A stretch of DNA of 18,633 bases from JANXSF01 sp043755435. Lineage in GTDB: Bacteria; Acidobacteriota; Terriglobia; Bryobacterales; Bryobacteraceae. The notes below the pieces were generated by a model. That model saw only the letters and a program-made list of their open reading frames with translations. It had not been told where the DNA came from and made no database searches. Positions 17,101 to 18,633 of the stretch are shown piece after piece. The DNA is taken from contig JAYUSZ010000444.1 in NCBI GenBank assembly GCA_043755435.1, positions 1 through 18,633 on the forward strand, given 5' to 3'. A program made the translations under genes and the position numbers. Each line of letters begins with the position of its first letter. Position 1 is the stretch's first letter.

Positions 17101-17838
17101 CGCCTCCGGTTTCTAACCTATCGCACCGACGATGAGATCACTCCGCACCGGGTCCGCTGGAATTTCCTCTACGATCTGCCGGTGGGCCGCGGAAAGCATT
17201 TGTTCCGCAACGCCGGGCGTGTGCTTGACCAGATCGCCGGCGGATGGCAGGTGAGCGGTTTGGGTCAGTGGTCGTCACGCTTGAACGCGCTGCCCACGGG
17301 AAACTGGGGCCCCATCCGCGACATCCAGATCTATGGGCTGAAAAACAAAATCCAAGATTGCCGCAGCGGCGTCTGCTACGACGGCTACCTCTTCTACAAC
17401 GGCTACCTCCCGGCTAACCGCATCAACTCCTACGACCCAAGGACCGGCCTGCCGAACGGCGTGATGGGCGTTCCCAAAGACTACTACCCGGCCCATCAAC
17501 CCGTAAACCCGATCCCGGCTACCGGCGGCGTAGGCGACCACAACCGCGTGCCGGTAGCCTTAAAAGACGGCCGCGTGGTGGAGACCAATTTGGACACCAA
17601 TCTCCACCCATGGCGGACGGCCTACCTGCGGGTGCCTGGCCAGTTCACGCTGGATGCTTCGCTGTTCAAGGCGTTCCGGATGACCGAGCGCACCTCGATC
17701 CGGCTCAACCTTGACGCCTTCAACGTTCTGAACAACCCTAGTCTGGTCAGGCCCGATATGAACACCGGGATCTTGACGTTGCGCGACTCTGGAGTAGGCG
17801 CACGGCAACTGCAGGCCACATTGCGTCTGAACTGGTAA
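14134..17838 (+). CDS. Oar-like TonB-dependent receptor with carboxypeptidase-regulatory-like domain (receptor B)
   Basis: This 1234-residue outer-membrane receptor has a signal peptide with a hydrophobic core at about 16-30, ending LAPSLPAQ. The regulatory-like beta-sandwich (about 36-115) contains GRIQGTITDATGAAIPNAAV and a GEYGISVSSPGM strand. The plug carries LAQLPLNGRFIQTVILASVPG and SGTNDFHGSAFHTMRNSS, and the long barrel ends LQATLRLNW with a terminal aromatic residue. It has the same architecture as receptor A but the sequences are clearly diverged, so it is not a recent duplicate. The gene is visibly richer in G and C than the mre region, especially at third positions. It is transcribed away from receptor A and lies between two copies of receptor A's 5' end, suggesting separate arrival. 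The ligand is unknown. Confidence 0.93.
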   Translation: MTSRLVFDSLPANRLAVCTVVLALVLAPSLPAQTGTGRIQGTITDATGAAIPNAAVSLDNLAAAAVAKTEANAQGLFLYPGLRPGEYGISVSSPGMQPWSGTLTLYTGQVAEVPVVLRVAGTASEVTVTSEVTQLITTESATLSGIIENKRLAQLPLNGRFIQTVILASVPGLENSAARARVWGLREGAMEWVQDGAVVNSRSTSELLRAPGMDSIAEVKVETNASSAKFARPGTTILSTKSGTNDFHGSAFHTMRNSSFGVARRRQDFFEKAPKYIRNEPGVSAGGPVVVPRLYNGHNRTFVFGAWEAMVRRENLVRNLRLPTAALRDGDYGGLAAANGQAVVLYDPYSTAAREANWARTPFANNRIPTSMRSPLAQRYYGLLPLPTMPEINPLVLANFFQGYSAINDQKKIATRVDHRFSARDNVFFRFNRVSEHQDEPANNVPRLEGGLAHREIEDSVSRNFAVSWVRTLSPSFFVESSASWSNLTLDSNLDNPAMSQDFSTAWGLPNPKGVKGLPDLRNVGFDNNLNAATQLGRHDTIFQASQNFTHVRGRHQFEFGWHHRRDQIATFPNQSPTQVEVGFNSSATALYDPRTGNAIGSTPNSGHDSANFFLGVAGTYTARLRRQRFQINNNEWAGYFQDNWKVRPNLTLNAGVRWNYLSPYAEAEGEMVGFDVATRSIVLGVTPEELVRRGRTTPATVAFYRRLGTNFTTPDQVGLPKTFIHRNWTDFAPRLGANYQTRLFGRSFVVRGGYGLYHFPLPIRTFNDAMTEAQPYNATFQNNINSSQFTSDGLPNLGMRSVPAIIAGRNSSQAVSLGSEPTGIARGFTVYRMDPHQPTALAHEWNFTLESEIMDRTVLRLGYVGTAGRNNELWEGQNISVNPYLWMQRTGTEPPTGEFGNVARRSLDRTTFGEMRTYQRGAYSNYHGLQAQFERRYSSGLAFQVFYVFSRALSTGFAPSSGGYASSNEILLEPWAFAPGAVPEDRNARLRFLTYRTDDEITPHRVRWNFLYDLPVGRGKHLFRNAGRVLDQIAGGWQVSGLGQWSSRLNALPTGNWGPIRDIQIYGLKNKIQDCRSGVCYDGYLFYNGYLPANRINSYDPRTGLPNGVMGVPKDYYPAHQPVNPIPATGGVGDHNRVPVALKDGRVVETNLDTNLHPWRTAYLRVPGQFTLDASLFKAFRMTERTSIRLNLDAFNVLNNPSLVRPDMNTGILTLRDSGVGARQLQATLRLNW

Positions 17839-17859
17839 GGCCGCTGGTTGTTTTCTAAC

Positions 17860-18060
17860 GCGGGCGACCTGAGTCATTGGGCGCCGATTCAACCGACCCT
17901 GACTCATGTGCTGCTTCAGCATCAGTTCGTGCCGTAGCGCCGAACGTTGGAATGGAAAATCAAAGTGGAACTTTTCGAGCGGATCCATATTCAACTTCCT
18001 GGCGATCCCGGCAACTGTTCTAATGCCGAAATCGTGCTCTCACGGATAATGCTGAGCAAC
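17860..18060 (+). mobile_element. Probable remnant of an IS21-like element (istA 5' end)
   Basis: A frame from 17947 begins MEWKIKVELFERI, which resembles the N-terminus of IS21-family transposases (a K-V-E-L-F-E-x-I segment before the helix-turn-helix). After about 15 residues the similarity is lost, as if by frameshift and decay. Upstream, two copies of CTGA(G/C)TCAT about 30 bases apart (17870-17911) could be the repeated transposase-binding sites found at IS21 ends. No istB, second terminus or target duplication is visible. The family call is from memory of the motif and is tentative. Confidence 0.35.
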
Positions 18061-18102
18061 AGAATTTGGCATGTATCTGATCCAGCGAGGACTGGTAGTC
18101 TA

Positions 18103-18342
18103 CGCGAATGCCAGGCTGCACAAACTTCTTGAAGCCCTGGCGCTCGGCTGCGACGGTGTATGCGCCGATGGGCAGTTGGGTGACGATGTAATCGCCTCGT
18201 TGGTGGTTTGGGTCACGGTGATGGCTGTCCCTGGAATCAAACTGCCGCTGGAGTCGGTAACTGTACCATAGATAGTGACCGTCCCTTGCGCCAATAGGCA
18301 CATTGACGAAAGCAAGCTGAAGACGAATACTCTCGTTTGCAC
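18103..18342 (-). pseudogene. Truncated, frameshifted copy of the 5' end of receptor A
   Basis: The peptide VFVFSLLSSMCLLAQGTVTIYGTVTDSS and onward matches receptor A from its signal peptide. A 31-base deletion near 18201 then shifts the frame, after which RGDYIVTQLPIGAYTVAAER continues in another frame up to QPGIRV, where the copy ends abruptly at 18103. The position equivalent to receptor A's ATG reads ACG, with only a GTG three codons upstream. It is non-functional and preserves upstream DNA as well. Confidence 0.9.
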
Positions 18343-18393
18343 TTAGTTTATCAGGGTGTGACATAAGCAGTTGGGATTAGGCGGCCCAAGCTT
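18103..18393. repeat. Direct repeat, copy 2 (receptor A 5' region)
   Basis: This copy is collinear with 13641-13963 at high identity, apart from the 31-base gap and scattered substitutions. Its left end at 18103 is a sharp junction with sequence unrelated to receptor A, close to the IS21-like scrap. Confidence 0.9.
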
Positions 18394-18628
18394 GGCCGGC
18401 ACCATTGCCTTGTATGATTGAATTAATCAGCGCTGGTAATCGTTCATCGTGGAACTCGTTCAAATCGTCGACGAACAAAATTGCGAATGCGGCATAGCCC
18501 CGCGCAATGTTATGCGCAGCCAGAGGTTGCTTCATCGTTGCACTTACATCTTCGTATTCAATTCGCAAGGAGAAATCTTTGTCCAGCAGCGCACGTTTAC
18601 CAAAGACATTTATCCTGGGTTCCTTGAC
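18377..18628 (-). other. 3' part of an unrecognised gene ('X'), possibly broken
   Basis: On the minus strand an open frame runs from a stop near 18629 to the TAA at 18377, about 83 codons. The content is protein-like: GKRALLDKDFSLRIEYEDV, then AAHNIARGYAAFAILFVDDL and NEFHDERLPALINSII. The first usable start is a TTG at 18568, which would cut the protein-like part, so the real start is probably outside the window and the frame is perhaps broken near 18629. It lies directly upstream of the receptor relic, in the same orientation. Its last codons (GCC GCC TAA) and nearby bases recur upstream of receptor A at 13947-14018. I recognise no family. Confidence 0.4.
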
Positions 18629-18633
18629 TTAGC

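Noticed and set aside
14134..17838. Receptor B as cargo of a composite transposon
   Set aside because: The flanking direct repeats are receptor coding DNA rather than IS ends, only one IS scrap is seen, and no target-site duplication is visible.
1..18633. CRISPR arrays, tRNA or rRNA genes, riboswitches
   Set aside because: I saw no regularly spaced short repeats, no tRNA cloverleaf signature and no rRNA segments. The upstream regions inspected show no riboswitch motif I recognise.

Overview
This 18.6 kb window looks like chromosomal DNA of an Acidobacteriota bacterium, probably near Solibacter/Bryobacter. The reasons are two very large Oar-type TonB-dependent receptors with an N-terminal carboxypeptidase-regulatory-like domain, a YVTN-type beta-propeller lipoprotein, and a standard rod-shape cluster at moderate to high G+C. 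The taxon is inferred from gene style; no rRNA or tRNA gene was seen.

Left part (1-4293): the elongasome genes mreB, mreC, mreD and mrdA (PBP2) are read leftward in the classic order. A candidate sigma70-type promoter lies about 130 bp upstream of mreB, and a long imperfect inverted repeat sits between mreB and mreC. PBP2 runs off the left edge.

Middle part (4333-9852): a membrane-anchored HExxH metallopeptidase-like protein is divergent from, and overlaps by a few bases, a beta-propeller lipoprotein. These are followed by an anchored beta-rich protein of unknown function, a second, unrelated secreted HExxH protein, a short gene graveyard (8438-8824), and a VapBC toxin-antitoxin pair.

Right part (9709-18633): an SDR oxidoreductase and a 1053-residue Oar-like receptor read leftward. 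A second, distinct and G+C-richer Oar-like receptor (1234 residues) reads rightward. An IS21-like scrap, a truncated copy of the first receptor's 5' end, and the 3' end of an unrecognised gene ('X') close the window.

The most interesting signal is that the relics are not random. Fragments of X, the propeller tail and the SDR tail occur in that order at 8438-8824. The receptor 5' end together with X occurs twice, at 13641-14018 and 18103-18628. This order fits the decayed remains of a tandemly repeated cassette: propeller(+), SDR(-), Oar-like receptor(-), X(-). Later arrivals (the genes at 6323-8423, VapBC, the second receptor and the IS scrap) would have been interleaved. I see no CRISPR array, no recognisable defence island other than VapBC, and no new enzymatic system that I could defend.
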